From: Roseibium marinum
Lineage (GTDB): Bacteria; Pseudomonadota; Alphaproteobacteria; Rhizobiales; Stappiaceae
Length of the DNA stretch: 64,000 nucleotides
Reading direction: 5' to 3'
Assembly (NCBI RefSeq): GCF_002906165.1
Contig: NZ_PPCN01000001.1
Span: forward strand, 744,001-808,000
Shown: positions 9,211-16,825 of the stretch, in pieces
Layout: the number at the start of each line of letters is the position of its first letter
How positions within the stretch are numbered: position 1 is the first letter of the stretch
Notes under the pieces: generated by a model
What the model was told of the DNA's origin: nothing
Seen by the model: only the letters and a program-made list of their open reading frames with translations
Databases searched by the model: none
Program-made: the position numbers and the translations under genes

Positions 9211-9333
9211 GGAACCATCGACCTGATCGACGGCGACCGCCTTTGCGATCTGCTCAAGCGATACGATCTTGGTATGAAGACTGAAATGATCGAGGCGGTG
9301 ACGATCAACAAAGGTTGGTTCGATGGCCTTTGA
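9211..9333 (+). pseudogene. Possible C-terminal fragment of Mrr-like restriction endonuclease
   Basis: A 40-codon stretch ending at a TGA (9331) reads IDLIDGDRLCDLLKRYDLG and on to a WFDGL terminus. This resembles the C-terminal tail of Mrr/COG1715 restriction endonucleases, where a strand with (I/V)DG is followed by a short helix and an acidic/aromatic end. No start codon or catalytic domain precedes it. If correct, it is a scar of a defence gene carried by the former integrated element. Confidence 0.35.
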
Positions 9334-9400
9334 AGGCGCGGGGTTCCGGTGCGCGCGAAACGTTGGATAGGCGCGATGAAACTGCCCCACACCGGGGTCA

Positions 9401-9688
9401 TCACCGGGCCTAACCCGGTGATCCATGCCGTGCCGGTGCTCCAAGTCAGGCCTGAGATTTTTGACCCGCAACGGCATGGATGCCATGGTTGGGCCATGGC
9501 AGGACCGGGGGAGGGGAAAGAGGATTGTTATTGCCGGTCCTCAATTTTTTGACAGGTCTCCAGTGCGTCGTCCCGGACGCAGCGCAGCGAAGATCCGGGA
9601 TCGGTGGGCCGAGGTCTGTCGATAGACAGTTTTCAAGGGCTGCGGCTTGTGGCTCTCCGGTCCCGGCTCGCGCTGCGCTTGGCCGGGA
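9401..9688. repeat. Cluster of dispersed REP-like palindromes
   Basis: The gene-free stretch 9334-9800 holds three hairpins: TCACCGGG/CCCGGTGA (9401-9421), TCCCGGA/TCCGGGA (9571-9600) and TCCCGGC/GCCGGGA (9661-9688). The last two share a 14-15 bp GC-rich loop rich in CGCAGCGC-type sequence and are probably copies of one repeat family. I see no other gene here. Confidence 0.6.
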
Positions 9689-9800
9689 TGACTTCGGTGA
9701 GGCCCAAATTGCGTCGTCGGTCTGAGGGCCGTTTGGAAAGTCCTTTTCGGGGAACCGGCACCGGAATTGATGTTTCAAGATCTTTTTAAAAGGAGCCCCC

Positions 9801-10439
9801 ATGCGCCAACCCGGATCCATGAATTCCCTTGAAAACCTCGGCCGGGTGCGCCTGTCCGAAAACTTCTTCATGCGGGATTTTCTCTATTCGGAAATCTCGA
9901 ATTTTTATGGCATCCCCAACATTCCGCATCATCCCGATGTCGCCATCGAGGCGGGCACGAAGCTGTGCGAAGAGCTGTTGGAGCCGCTGCGGGCCGCCTT
10001 CGGGCATGTCGCCATCCGCTCCGCCTACCGCTCGCCGGAGGTCAACGGATTCGGCAACGAGAACGACCTCAATTGCGCCCGCAACGAGGCCAATCATGCT
10101 CATCACATCTGGGACTACCGCGACGGCGAGGGCCGTCTGGGGGCGACCGCCTGCATTGCCGTTCCCTGGGTCTGGGACCGTCACAGCGAGGAAGGCGACT
10201 GGCGGCGGCTGGCGTGGTGGATCCATGATCATCTGCCGTATAATTCGCTCTGGTTCTTCCCCAAGCTCTGGGCGGTCAACGTCAACTGGCGCGAGGCTCC
10301 CGAGCGCCGCATCGACAGCTACGCCGCGCCGGTTGGCCTGCTGACAAAACCGGGCTTCGACAACCACGCGGGCGATCACGGTGCGTGGTATGAAGGCTTT
10401 CCGGCGCTCAAGGGGCGTGGTGAGGGCGGTGGTTCGTGA
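9801..10439 (+). CDS. Peptidase M15-like / DUF hypothetical protein
   Basis: A 212-residue protein without a signal peptide. Residues 15-75 (LSENFFMRDFLYSEISNFYG, then LLEPLRAAFGHVAIRSAYRS) resemble the M15A-type D-Ala-D-Ala carboxypeptidase fold found in phage and bacterial Peptidase_M15_3 proteins. The SAYRSPEVN motif is the typical pre-catalytic loop. Downstream His residues (HAHHIWDYRD) could provide metal ligands, but the canonical HxxxxxxD arrangement is not clear-cut. AAAGGAG lies 6 nt before the ATG. It is an isolated gene following the decayed island. The assignment is to a fold, not an activity. Confidence 0.55.
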   Translation: MRQPGSMNSLENLGRVRLSENFFMRDFLYSEISNFYGIPNIPHHPDVAIEAGTKLCEELLEPLRAAFGHVAIRSAYRSPEVNGFGNENDLNCARNEANHAHHIWDYRDGEGRLGATACIAVPWVWDRHSEEGDWRRLAWWIHDHLPYNSLWFFPKLWAVNVNWREAPERRIDSYAAPVGLLTKPGFDNHAGDHGAWYEGFPALKGRGEGGGS

Positions 10440-10610
10440 AATTGCTGCTATGCAAGCCCGGAAAGGCAAGGGCGTCCCATTCCCGTTTCCGCCTCCTTGC
10501 CCCCCCGGCTAAACGAACCAATTGATACCGTCTCTGGCAACGCGGCTGGCATCCGTCTCCCACCTTTGCGGGCCCACCCCTCGCCCGGCATTTCCGGCAA
10601 CGGCACCCCG

Positions 10611-11159
10611 CTAGACATTCCCGCCCGCCTTCGCCATTTTCCCGCCTTCCCCCAGATGATCCGAGAACAGTTCTTCCATGAAGATGCTGAAGAGATGGGA
10701 GCGGCCTTCGACGTTTGCCTTTGAATAGATCTTCGCCGTTTGCGCGCGGACCGTGCCGGCGGCGGTGCCGCGCAGGCGGGCGATGTCCTCGTTGTCGAAG
10801 CCTTTGAGGACCAGAAGGGCGACGTCGCGCTCCGACGGGGTGAGATCCCAGCTGTCGAAGAAACTGTCGATGAGCTGCGTCATTTCTCCCCTGGCCGCGC
10901 GCAGGCCCGTCGCCATCGAGGAAAACCTCCTGAGAAGCTGTCTCAGCTCCAGCATCAGGTAGATGACCCCGCAGATCAGCGCCAGGGCCGCCAGGGCCTC
11001 CAGGGCCATGTGGATGTCGTCGAGATGCCCTCCCTCGGTCATGTCGACAAAGACATCGCCGACAAAAAAGAAGGCGCATAACGCCTGCAGAAGAATGATG
11101 GCGGCGAGCGTGAAGGCCCGCCGCTCATTGGCGTTTTTCGGGAAATTGAGGCTGGTCAT
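10611..11159 (-). CDS. Membrane-anchored LuxR-type HTH regulator
   Basis: A 182-residue protein. Two hydrophobic segments (about residues 17-35 and 50-70) make an N-terminal membrane hairpin, followed by a coiled linker and a C-terminal LuxR/GerE helix-turn-helix (LTPSERDVALLVLKGFDNED and the recognition helix region GTVRAQTAKIYSKA). It has no receiver or autoinducer domain. ATG at 11159 overlaps the stop of the upstream cytochrome gene (ATGA), so the two are translationally coupled, with the PepSY gene ahead. It probably reads a membrane or redox signal and acts on its own operon. Membrane-bound LuxR-type regulators of this size are poorly studied. Confidence 0.75.
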   Translation of the reverse strand: MTSLNFPKNANERRAFTLAAIILLQALCAFFFVGDVFVDMTEGGHLDDIHMALEALAALALICGVIYLMLELRQLLRRFSSMATGLRAARGEMTQLIDSFFDSWDLTPSERDVALLVLKGFDNEDIARLRGTAAGTVRAQTAKIYSKANVEGRSHLFSIFMEELFSDHLGEGGKMAKAGGNV

Positions 11160-11731
11160 TGAACGGATCGGTCCCCGGGCACTGTCTTGCGCCCCGTGAT
11201 CATCGCCGGGACGAGCGCGACGCGCGTCCGCCAACTATCGAACGCCACGCCGCAAATGTGAAGCGCCACGCTCACGAGCAGCCAGTTGAACGCCATCTCG
11301 TGGGCTTCCTCCAGCCATTTTGATCCGAAAAAACGCAGCGTGCCCATCAGGTAGCCGGTCGCCACGAGGACGAGGACGGTTGCCCAGATGTTATAGGCCA
11401 TCAGCGCGCCGAGCGGATTGTGCGACAGGTGAACGGGCCCCTTGCCGCAGACCATCAGCCGCAGATGGCGGAGCGCCGCCGCCGGGTTGGGGGGAAACGC
11501 CGCGAAACGGGCCGGGCCGGTGCCGATCAGTCCCCAGACAACCCGGGTCGCGACAAGGGCGAACGCCATGTAGCCGACGATCTCGTGCAACGGGCTGTCC
11601 CCGTCGAGAATGGCGCCGTTGAGCAGGATTGCCAGTGCGAGGCACCAGTGAACCAGCCGGACCAGCGGATCCCAGACCGCGAAGGTGCGGGCGCCGGAGC
11701 GCCCTTTGAAAGCTTCGGAAGCCGGAGCCAT
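11156..11731 (-). CDS. Cytochrome b561 / Ni-Fe hydrogenase-type cytochrome b
   Basis: A 191-residue four-helix membrane cytochrome. The first helix carries the haem-ligand context LVRLVHWCLALA, the second LHEIVGYMAFAL, and later helices contain AHEMAFNWLL and VALHICGV, giving the expected four His ligands for two b haems. It would shuttle electrons between the quinone pool and a partner. It sits between a periplasmic PepSY protein (7 bp upstream) and the membrane LuxR regulator. PepSY/cytochrome b561 pairs are often tied to periplasmic redox or iron reduction, which is inference here. Confidence 0.85.
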   Translation of the reverse strand: MAPASEAFKGRSGARTFAVWDPLVRLVHWCLALAILLNGAILDGDSPLHEIVGYMAFALVATRVVWGLIGTGPARFAAFPPNPAAALRHLRLMVCGKGPVHLSHNPLGALMAYNIWATVLVLVATGYLMGTLRFFGSKWLEEAHEMAFNWLLVSVALHICGVAFDSWRTRVALVPAMITGRKTVPGDRSVQ

Positions 11732-11738
11732 GGCGACC

Positions 11739-12005
11739 TCACTTCATGTCCACTTTCGTGACCTTGCCGGTCTGGGCATCCACATAGATTTCGCCCTTCG
11801 CGGTTCCCTTGACGAAGTAAACCTCGATCTTGCCGTCTTCCATTTCGGACTTGCGGACCTCGTATCCCTGGCTGGTGAGGGTTTCGGTGACCTGCTGCAG
11901 GCTCGTGCCGAGGCCGGTCCCGACCTTCAGTTCGGCCGGCACATCGCCCGAGGCGAATGCGGAGGTTGCGGACAGAAGAGTGGCGAGAAAAATGAACTTA
12001 CGCAT
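11739..12005 (-). CDS. Periplasmic PepSY-domain protein
   Basis: An 88-residue protein with a cleavable signal peptide (MRKFIFLATLLSATSAFA) and a single PepSY domain (LTSQGYEVRKSEMEDGKIEV, ending in DAQTGKVTKVDMK, the typical final strand). It is the first gene of a three-gene operon with cytochrome b561 and a LuxR-type regulator. PepSY domains bind or inhibit partner proteins; this small stand-alone form may be an electron-transfer or regulatory partner of the cytochrome. A direct repeat and a long perfect palindrome lie in its upstream region. Confidence 0.85.
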   Translation of the reverse strand: MRKFIFLATLLSATSAFASGDVPAELKVGTGLGTSLQQVTETLTSQGYEVRKSEMEDGKIEVYFVKGTAKGEIYVDAQTGKVTKVDMK

Positions 12006-12018
12006 GACGATCTCCTTT

Positions 12019-12044
12019 GAGTGACGCGTTCGAGTGACGCGTTC
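12019..12044. repeat. Tandem 13-bp repeat in PepSY leader
   Basis: Two exact head-to-tail copies of GAGTGACGCGTTC lie directly upstream of the PepSY start, at the ribosome-binding-site side. They may be an operator or a simple duplication. Confidence 0.7.
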
Positions 12045-12130
12045 CCGGGCGCTTCGGCATGAAACGGCCCGATGACCTCGATCTGGAGGTTCTCTTTCGC
12101 CGAAACCATTGTTCTTGCGCTTATTCGGGC

Positions 12131-12154
12131 GCGCATAAGCGCGCGCTTATGCGC
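12131..12154. promoter_or_regulatory. 24-bp perfect palindrome upstream of PepSY operon
   Basis: A perfect palindrome whose half is GCGCATAAGCGC. A further copy of GCGCTTAT lies about 10 bp to the left (around 12116-12124). It is 126-149 bp upstream of the PepSY start and 74 bp from the end of the creatininase gene, in a 222-bp gap. It is a plausible operator for the operon's own LuxR-type regulator or an unknown factor. Confidence 0.5.
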
Positions 12155-12227
12155 TGGCTTGCCGGGAGGAATGGGGCAACGCTCCCGGCGGCGGACTTTT
12201 CCCGTGCTGTCCTGAGCCCGAAAGCCC

Positions 12228-13028
12228 TTACTCCTGCGCCCACAATCTCCCCATGTCGAACCCGTCCACATCCTTCAGCAGCTCGATGAAGCCGTGCGCG
12301 GCGTGGTCCAGCGACTGGCGGCCCTTGTCGGCGGTGGCCAGGGAGGCGTTGCCGATGGCGCCGGCGGGGTTGAGGTCCTGGGCTTTCCAGCCGAACTGAT
12401 GCTGGCCGTGGGCGCGCAGGTGGGTGAAGTCTTCCACGAAGGCGTGCTGGTTGGAGCGGAAGTCCTCGGCGCGCTCCATGCGCACCAGTTCCGGGTGGAG
12501 ATGCAGCATGATCGAGGTTTCGACGTCGCCGCCGTGGATGCCGTAGGTGAGTTCCTCGGAGGAGAATACCCCCTCCGGCTGGCCGAAGCGGGCCCAGGCG
12601 GTGCCGGAGGCCAGCATGGAATGGCGCACGCGCAATTCGCGCGTCACGATGTCGATCAACGGCACGTTGCCGCCGTGGGAATTGACGATCACCAGCTTGC
12701 GGATGCCGGCGCGCTGAACGCTCTCGCCGATCTCCAGCCAGGCCTTTATGGCCGTCTCCCAGGTCAGCGTCAGCGTGCCGGGCGAGGAGATATGCTCGTT
12801 GGATTTGCCCACCGCCTGCACCGGCAGGAAGGTCGCCGGAAGGTCTTCCGGCAGCAGCTCCACGACGCGGCGGATCTGGCCTTCCGCAATGGCGGTGTCG
12901 GTGAACACCGGCAGGTGCGGACCATGCTGTTCGATCGCCGCGACCGGCATCACCGCGATCCAGTTCTCCACGTCGGTCCCGCGAAAATCGGTCGTCGTCA
13001 TTTCATGCCAATAGGGTGTCGGCAGCAT
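12228..13028 (-). CDS. Creatininase-family amidohydrolase
   Basis: A 266-residue soluble metalloenzyme. The family's metal ligands are visible: E33 and H35 in AIEQHGPHLPVFTD, the Asp at 44, H118 in NSHGGN, and the E170 of HGGDVETS. Members hydrolyse amide bonds in creatinine, 3-hydroxy-acid amides, mycofactocin or riboflavin precursors (ArfB, FAPy deformylase). Length is normal. It follows a RidA-family gene on the same strand at 67 bp, suggesting clearance of a nitrogenous intermediate. The true substrate is unknown. Confidence 0.88.
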   Translation of the reverse strand: MLPTPYWHEMTTTDFRGTDVENWIAVMPVAAIEQHGPHLPVFTDTAIAEGQIRRVVELLPEDLPATFLPVQAVGKSNEHISSPGTLTLTWETAIKAWLEIGESVQRAGIRKLVIVNSHGGNVPLIDIVTRELRVRHSMLASGTAWARFGQPEGVFSSEELTYGIHGGDVETSIMLHLHPELVRMERAEDFRSNQHAFVEDFTHLRAHGQHQFGWKAQDLNPAGAIGNASLATADKGRQSLDHAAHGFIELLKDVDGFDMGRLWAQE

Positions 13029-13095
13029 CGGATGGTCCTTCGGGTAATTCGGTCCGGCCAGGCTCGGCCCGGTTTGGGGCAGGGGCTGTCAGGTG

Positions 13096-13482
13096 TTATG
13101 GCGCGGCGGCGATGACTTCCACCTCGACGACGAATTCCGCGCGCGCGAAGCCGGAGACGATCATCAGCGTGGAGGCCGGCGGCGGGTCGGAAATATAGCT
13201 GTCGCGCACCTTCATGTAACCGGGAAGATGGGCGCGGTCGCTCACATAGGCGTTGATGCGCACCACGTCGGCAAGCGTCATGCCCGCTTCGTCCAGGATG
13301 GCGGAGATATTGTCGAAACACAGCCGCGTCTGGCCCTCCGCGTCAGCGGGGACCGTGTCGTCGGCGGCAATGCCGAGCTGGCCGGAGGCGAACAGCAGCC
13401 GGTGGTCGGGCGGAACCTCGATGGCGTGGCTGTAGCGGGCGAAGGGCGGGCGGATGCCGGCGGGCGTGTGGGCGCGTGTCAA
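13096..13482 (-). CDS. RidA/YjgF/YER057c-family protein
   Basis: A 128-residue enamine/imine deaminase-type protein. It has the trimeric RidA fold signatures: LLFASGQLGIAADD near residue 30, an RINAYVSD segment, and the C-terminal ARAEFVVEVEVIAA strand with the conserved Arg and Glu. RidA paralogues hydrolyse reactive 2-aminoacrylate-like imines or act in ring-cleavage pathways (RutC). It is operonic with the creatininase gene and divergent from the NMT1-type transporter operon, so it may deal with an enamine made from the imported compound. Confidence 0.9.
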   Translation of the reverse strand: MTRAHTPAGIRPPFARYSHAIEVPPDHRLLFASGQLGIAADDTVPADAEGQTRLCFDNISAILDEAGMTLADVVRINAYVSDRAHLPGYMKVRDSYISDPPPASTLMIVSGFARAEFVVEVEVIAAAP

Positions 13483-13833
13483 TTTTCATATTCCCGTCGT
13501 GAAAGGCAGCTAATATCTGAGAGCTTTTGCGCAAACCTATCCTGCGCTTGCCGGTTGGGCAATTTCCCCCGCTGCGTATTTTGGATGCTTTTGCTAAAAT
13601 TTCAAGCATGTCTATTTTTTATGCTGACACGGTCCCGCTCCTGTGCAATTGTCTCTCCGCTACCGGCGTCCGGCGACGCTGGCGAGAATTCTGGCGGGCG
13701 AAGGATAATACCGGATCCGCTTTATTGCCTGTTCCGCTCACAGGGCCTTATCGAGGCACAGCGGCAGAGCATTCGGCCCGTTGCGGGCGGATTGACCTGC
13801 GCGGTGTATGAAAAGATAAGGGAAGGCGGATAC
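13483..13833. other. Divergent intergenic region, no gene seen
   Basis: This 351-bp gap holds the divergent promoters of the RidA/creatininase pair and the NMT1-type transporter operon. It is AT-richer around 13560-13640. I see no TPP riboswitch core and no convincing -24/-12 sigma-54 element. A GGAAGG ribosome-binding site lies at 13821-13826 before the transporter start. Confidence 0.6.
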
Positions 13834-14844
13834 ATGACAGTTTCACGGAAAATCGGAATTGCGGCGCTTGCGTTTGTGGCATCCACGAGTGCGCATGCAC
13901 TGGAAAAGGTCACCTTCGGTACGAACTGGGTCGCCCAGGCCGAGCATGGCGGCTATTATCAGGCACTTGCGGACGGCACCTATGAGGCCTGCGGCCTCGA
14001 GGTTGAAATCAAGCCGGGCGGACCGCAGGCCAACAACCGCATCCTGCTGCCGGCAGGCAAGATCGACTTCCTGATGGGCGGCAACATGCTGCAGGCCTTC
14101 TCTGCCGTCGAGCAGGGCATCCCGACCGTCGTCGTCGCCGCGCATTTCCAGAAAGAGCCGCAGATTCTGATGACCCATCCGGGCGAGGGCCTGGACACCT
14201 GGGACAGCCTCAAGGGCATCAAGCTGCTGCTCGGCAAGGGTGGCCTGAACTCCTTCTACCAGTGGATGAAGGCCGAATTCGGTTTCACCGACGAGCAGGT
14301 CCGCCCCTACACCTACAATTCCGCGCCGTTCCTGGCCGACAAGCAGATCGGCCAGCAGGGCTACGTGACCTCCGAGCCCTTTGCCGTCGAGACCGAGGGC
14401 GGCTTCACGCCGAACATCTTCCTGATCGCCGACTATGGCTACAACACCTATGCCACAACCGTCGAAACGCGTGCGGATCTGATCGAGAGCAAGCCGGAAG
14501 CGGTCAAGTGCTTCGTCGAGGGCTCGACCATCGGCTGGGTCAATTTCCTCTACGGCGACAATTCCAAGGCGCTTGAGCTGATCAAGAAGGACAACCCGGG
14601 CATGTCCGACGGCCAGCTCGCCTTTTCCATCGAAAAGCTCAAGGAATACGGCATCGTCGACAGCGGCGACACGCTGACCATGGGCATCGGCGCCATGACC
14701 GACGAACGCCAGAAGTCCTTCTTCGACAAGATGGTCAAGGCCGGCGTCGTCAAGTCCGATATCGATTACACCAAATCCTACACGCTGGATTTCGTGAACA
14801 ACGGCGTCGGCCTCGATCTGAAGAAAAAGCTCTCCGGTAATTAA
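13834..14844 (+). CDS. NMT1/SsuA-type ABC transporter substrate-binding protein
   Basis: A 336-residue periplasmic protein with a signal peptide ending near SAHA. The start of the mature protein, EKVTFGTNWVAQAEHGGYYQ, is the hallmark of the NMT1/THI5-like group that includes ThiY (formylaminopyrimidine) and related pyrimidine or aromatic carriers. The MGGNMLQAFSAVEQG segment is the ligand-pocket loop. Start ATG 13834 follows GGAAGG. It begins an operon with ATPase, permease, a cytosine-deaminase-like hydrolase and an FAD oxidase. A pyrimidine or other N-heterocycle ligand is plausible; taurine or sulfonate is less likely because no desulfonation enzyme is present. Confidence 0.88.
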   Translation: MTVSRKIGIAALAFVASTSAHALEKVTFGTNWVAQAEHGGYYQALADGTYEACGLEVEIKPGGPQANNRILLPAGKIDFLMGGNMLQAFSAVEQGIPTVVVAAHFQKEPQILMTHPGEGLDTWDSLKGIKLLLGKGGLNSFYQWMKAEFGFTDEQVRPYTYNSAPFLADKQIGQQGYVTSEPFAVETEGGFTPNIFLIADYGYNTYATTVETRADLIESKPEAVKCFVEGSTIGWVNFLYGDNSKALELIKKDNPGMSDGQLAFSIEKLKEYGIVDSGDTLTMGIGAMTDERQKSFFDKMVKAGVVKSDIDYTKSYTLDFVNNGVGLDLKKKLSGN

Positions 14845-14952
14845 CTGGCGAACAGGATCGGCACCGTTTCGCGGCAGCCGGAAAACATGCAACCATGGCC
14901 GGAATCTGAAACCCGGAAAAACACTCCCCGGAAACTTGATGCCGGGACCTGA

Positions 14953-15061
14953 AGCGTGTCGCGTTAAATTGAATTCAGGAAATCGCCCGAACGCATTTGC
15001 AATGCAAACGCTGCCTGGGGCGTCTTCCTGAAACCATGAATCCGCTTAAACGCGACACGCT
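14953..15061. repeat. 109-bp inverted-repeat element inside the transporter operon
   Basis: Termini AGCGTGTCGCGTT and its exact complement (13 bp) bound a 109-bp element. The inner arms continue with partial symmetry around TTCAGGAA. It sits in the 240-bp gap between the substrate-binding protein gene and its ATPase gene, 24 bp before the latter's start. It resembles a MITE or REP/RUP-like palindromic unit and may attenuate or stabilise the downstream message. Confidence 0.75.
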
Positions 15062-15084
15062 ATAAAATACCGGAAACGCAATCA

Positions 15085-15894
15085 ATGACGGCCATGGCGC
15101 AAACGAAAATGCAGACTGATCCAAACCCGGCGATCGTATCGCTGAAGGGCATCTCCAAGACCTTTTCCAACGGCACGGTGGCGCTCAACAACATGTCGCT
15201 CGATATCCGCCAGGGGGAGTTCGTCTCCCTGCTCGGGCCGTCGGGCTGCGGCAAGTCGACGGCCCTGAGGATCATCACCGGTCTCACCGGACCGAGCACC
15301 GGCCGCGTGGACTGGCCCCAGGAAACGGCGAGCGCCACGGAGCACGAACTCTCCTTCGTCTTCCAGGAACCGACGCTGATGCCCTGGGCGACGGTGTTCG
15401 CCAATGTCTGGCTGCCGCTGCGCCTCAAGGGCATCTCGCAACGGCAGGCCCATGACAGCGTCATGGAAGCGCTGGAAATGGTCGGGCTGGCGGAGTTCTC
15501 CAAAAGCTATCCGCGCGAACTGTCTGGCGGCATGAAGATGCGTGTCTCCATCGCACGGGCGCTGGTGACCAAGCCGAAACTGCTGCTCATGGACGAACCT
15601 TTCGCCGCGCTTGATGAAATCACCCGCTTCAAGCTGAACAACGATCTCCTCCACCTTTGGGAGACCTTCGGCTGGACGGTCGTCTTCGTCACCCATTCGG
15701 TGTTCGAATCCGTCTATCTGTCCGACCGCATCGTCGTCATGGCGGCCCGGCCCGGACGGGTGGTCAATGACATGGCGATCGACGCGCCTTATCCGCGCGA
15801 CGAGAGCTTCCGCACCTCCACCGTCTATAGCGGCTTCTGCCGCGAGGTGTCGCAGGCCCTGCACGCGGCCATGGATGCGGGAGACGACATGTGA
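15085..15894 (+). CDS. ABC transporter ATP-binding protein (TauB/SsuB type)
   Basis: A 269-residue cytoplasmic ATPase. Walker A is GPSGCGKST at residues 51-59, followed by the Q-loop FVFQEPTLMPW, the C-loop LSGGMKMRVSIARAL, Walker B LLMDEPFAALDE, and the H-loop VTHSVFESVYLSDR. These are typical of the nitrate/taurine/HMP-precursor group that energises NMT1-type importers. A start at 15094 is also possible. It is separated from the binding-protein gene by the palindromic element at 14953-15061, and 37 bp from the permease gene. Confidence 0.93.
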   Translation: MTAMAQTKMQTDPNPAIVSLKGISKTFSNGTVALNNMSLDIRQGEFVSLLGPSGCGKSTALRIITGLTGPSTGRVDWPQETASATEHELSFVFQEPTLMPWATVFANVWLPLRLKGISQRQAHDSVMEALEMVGLAEFSKSYPRELSGGMKMRVSIARALVTKPKLLLMDEPFAALDEITRFKLNNDLLHLWETFGWTVVFVTHSVFESVYLSDRIVVMAARPGRVVNDMAIDAPYPRDESFRTSTVYSGFCREVSQALHAAMDAGDDM

Positions 15895-15931
15895 TGCACA
15901 CCCGCGCAGGTTTCCGGAAGAGGGGAAATTC

Positions 15932-16825
15932 ATGACCGTCGCGCTGACCGGCAAAGCCGCTCCGGCCGGAGACACCTATGCCGCGCCTCTCGACGCGGCC
16001 CCTCTTGACGCGGAAGAGCTGAAGCGCGTTCGCGCCGCCCGGGTCGAGTCGGTCGGCCGGTGGGTGGTGCCGCTCGTCATCCTGGTTCTGTCGATCTGGC
16101 TGTGGGACCGGATCTGCGTCTGGAACGAAATTCCCCACTATATCCTGCCCAGGCCCGGCCTGGTGTTCGAGACACTGCTCACCGACTGGCCGATCCTGTC
16201 GGTCGCGCTTCTCAACACGCTGAAGATCACCTTCGGCGCGCTTTTCATCGCCACCGCCGGCGGCCTCGGGCTCGCGGTGCTGTTCACCCAGTCGAAATGG
16301 ATCGAAATCTCCTTCTTTCCCTTCGCGGTCATCCTGCAGGTCACGCCGATCATCGCGATCGCGCCGCTGATCCTGATCTATGTGGATTCGCTCTCCGCCA
16401 GCCTGCTGATCTGCGCCTGGATCGTGGCCTTCTTCCCGATCCTCTCCAACACGGTTCTGGGGCTCAATTCGGCCGATCACAACCTGCGCAATCTCTTCCA
16501 GCTCTATGGCGCCAGCCGCTGGCAGACGCTGCGCTACCTGCGCCTGCCGGCGGCGATGCCGTATTTTCTCGGCGGTCTGAAGATCGCCGGCGGCCTGTCG
16601 CTCATCGGCGCGATCGTGGCGGAGTTCGTGGCGGGCTCGGCGGGCTCCGGCTCCGGCCTCGCCAACCAGATCCTGGAGGCCAGCTACCGGCTCAACATGC
16701 CGCGCATGTTCGCCGCCCTGCTGATGATCTCCGTGACCGGAATCCTGATCTTCCTCACCATGAACCTTCTGTCGCATCTGCTCCTGAGAAAGTGGCACGA
16801 GAGCGCCCTGAAGCGGGAGCTCTGA
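15932..16825 (+). CDS. ABC transporter permease (SsuC/ThiX type)
   Basis: A 297-residue inner-membrane permease with about six helices after a 45-residue cytoplasmic N-terminus. The coupling-helix motif lies in LYGASRWQTLRYLRLPAAMPYFLGG, matching the EAA loop of BPD_transp_1 permeases. ATG 15932 follows GAGGGGAAA. The N-terminus contains a short internal duplication, APLDAAPLDAEE. Its stop is directly adjacent to the ATG of the next gene. It forms the membrane part of the NMT1-type importer. Confidence 0.92.
   Translation: MTVALTGKAAPAGDTYAAPLDAAPLDAEELKRVRAARVESVGRWVVPLVILVLSIWLWDRICVWNEIPHYILPRPGLVFETLLTDWPILSVALLNTLKITFGALFIATAGGLGLAVLFTQSKWIEISFFPFAVILQVTPIIAIAPLILIYVDSLSASLLICAWIVAFFPILSNTVLGLNSADHNLRNLFQLYGASRWQTLRYLRLPAAMPYFLGGLKIAGGLSLIGAIVAEFVAGSAGSGSGLANQILEASYRLNMPRMFAALLMISVTGILIFLTMNLLSHLLLRKWHESALKREL

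Noticed and set aside
8231-9800. A second copy of the tRNA-Leu 3' end as distal attachment site
   Set aside because: I could not find a repeat of the final 15-20 bases of the tRNA in this stretch or elsewhere in the window.
13093-13833. Upstream extension of the NMT1 binding-protein frame back to 13093
   Set aside because: It would run antisense through the RidA gene; the signal peptide and GGAAGG site place the start at 13834.
13483-13833. TPP riboswitch upstream of the NMT1-type transporter
   Set aside because: The conserved CTGAGA and pyrophosphate-binding helix sequences are not found.
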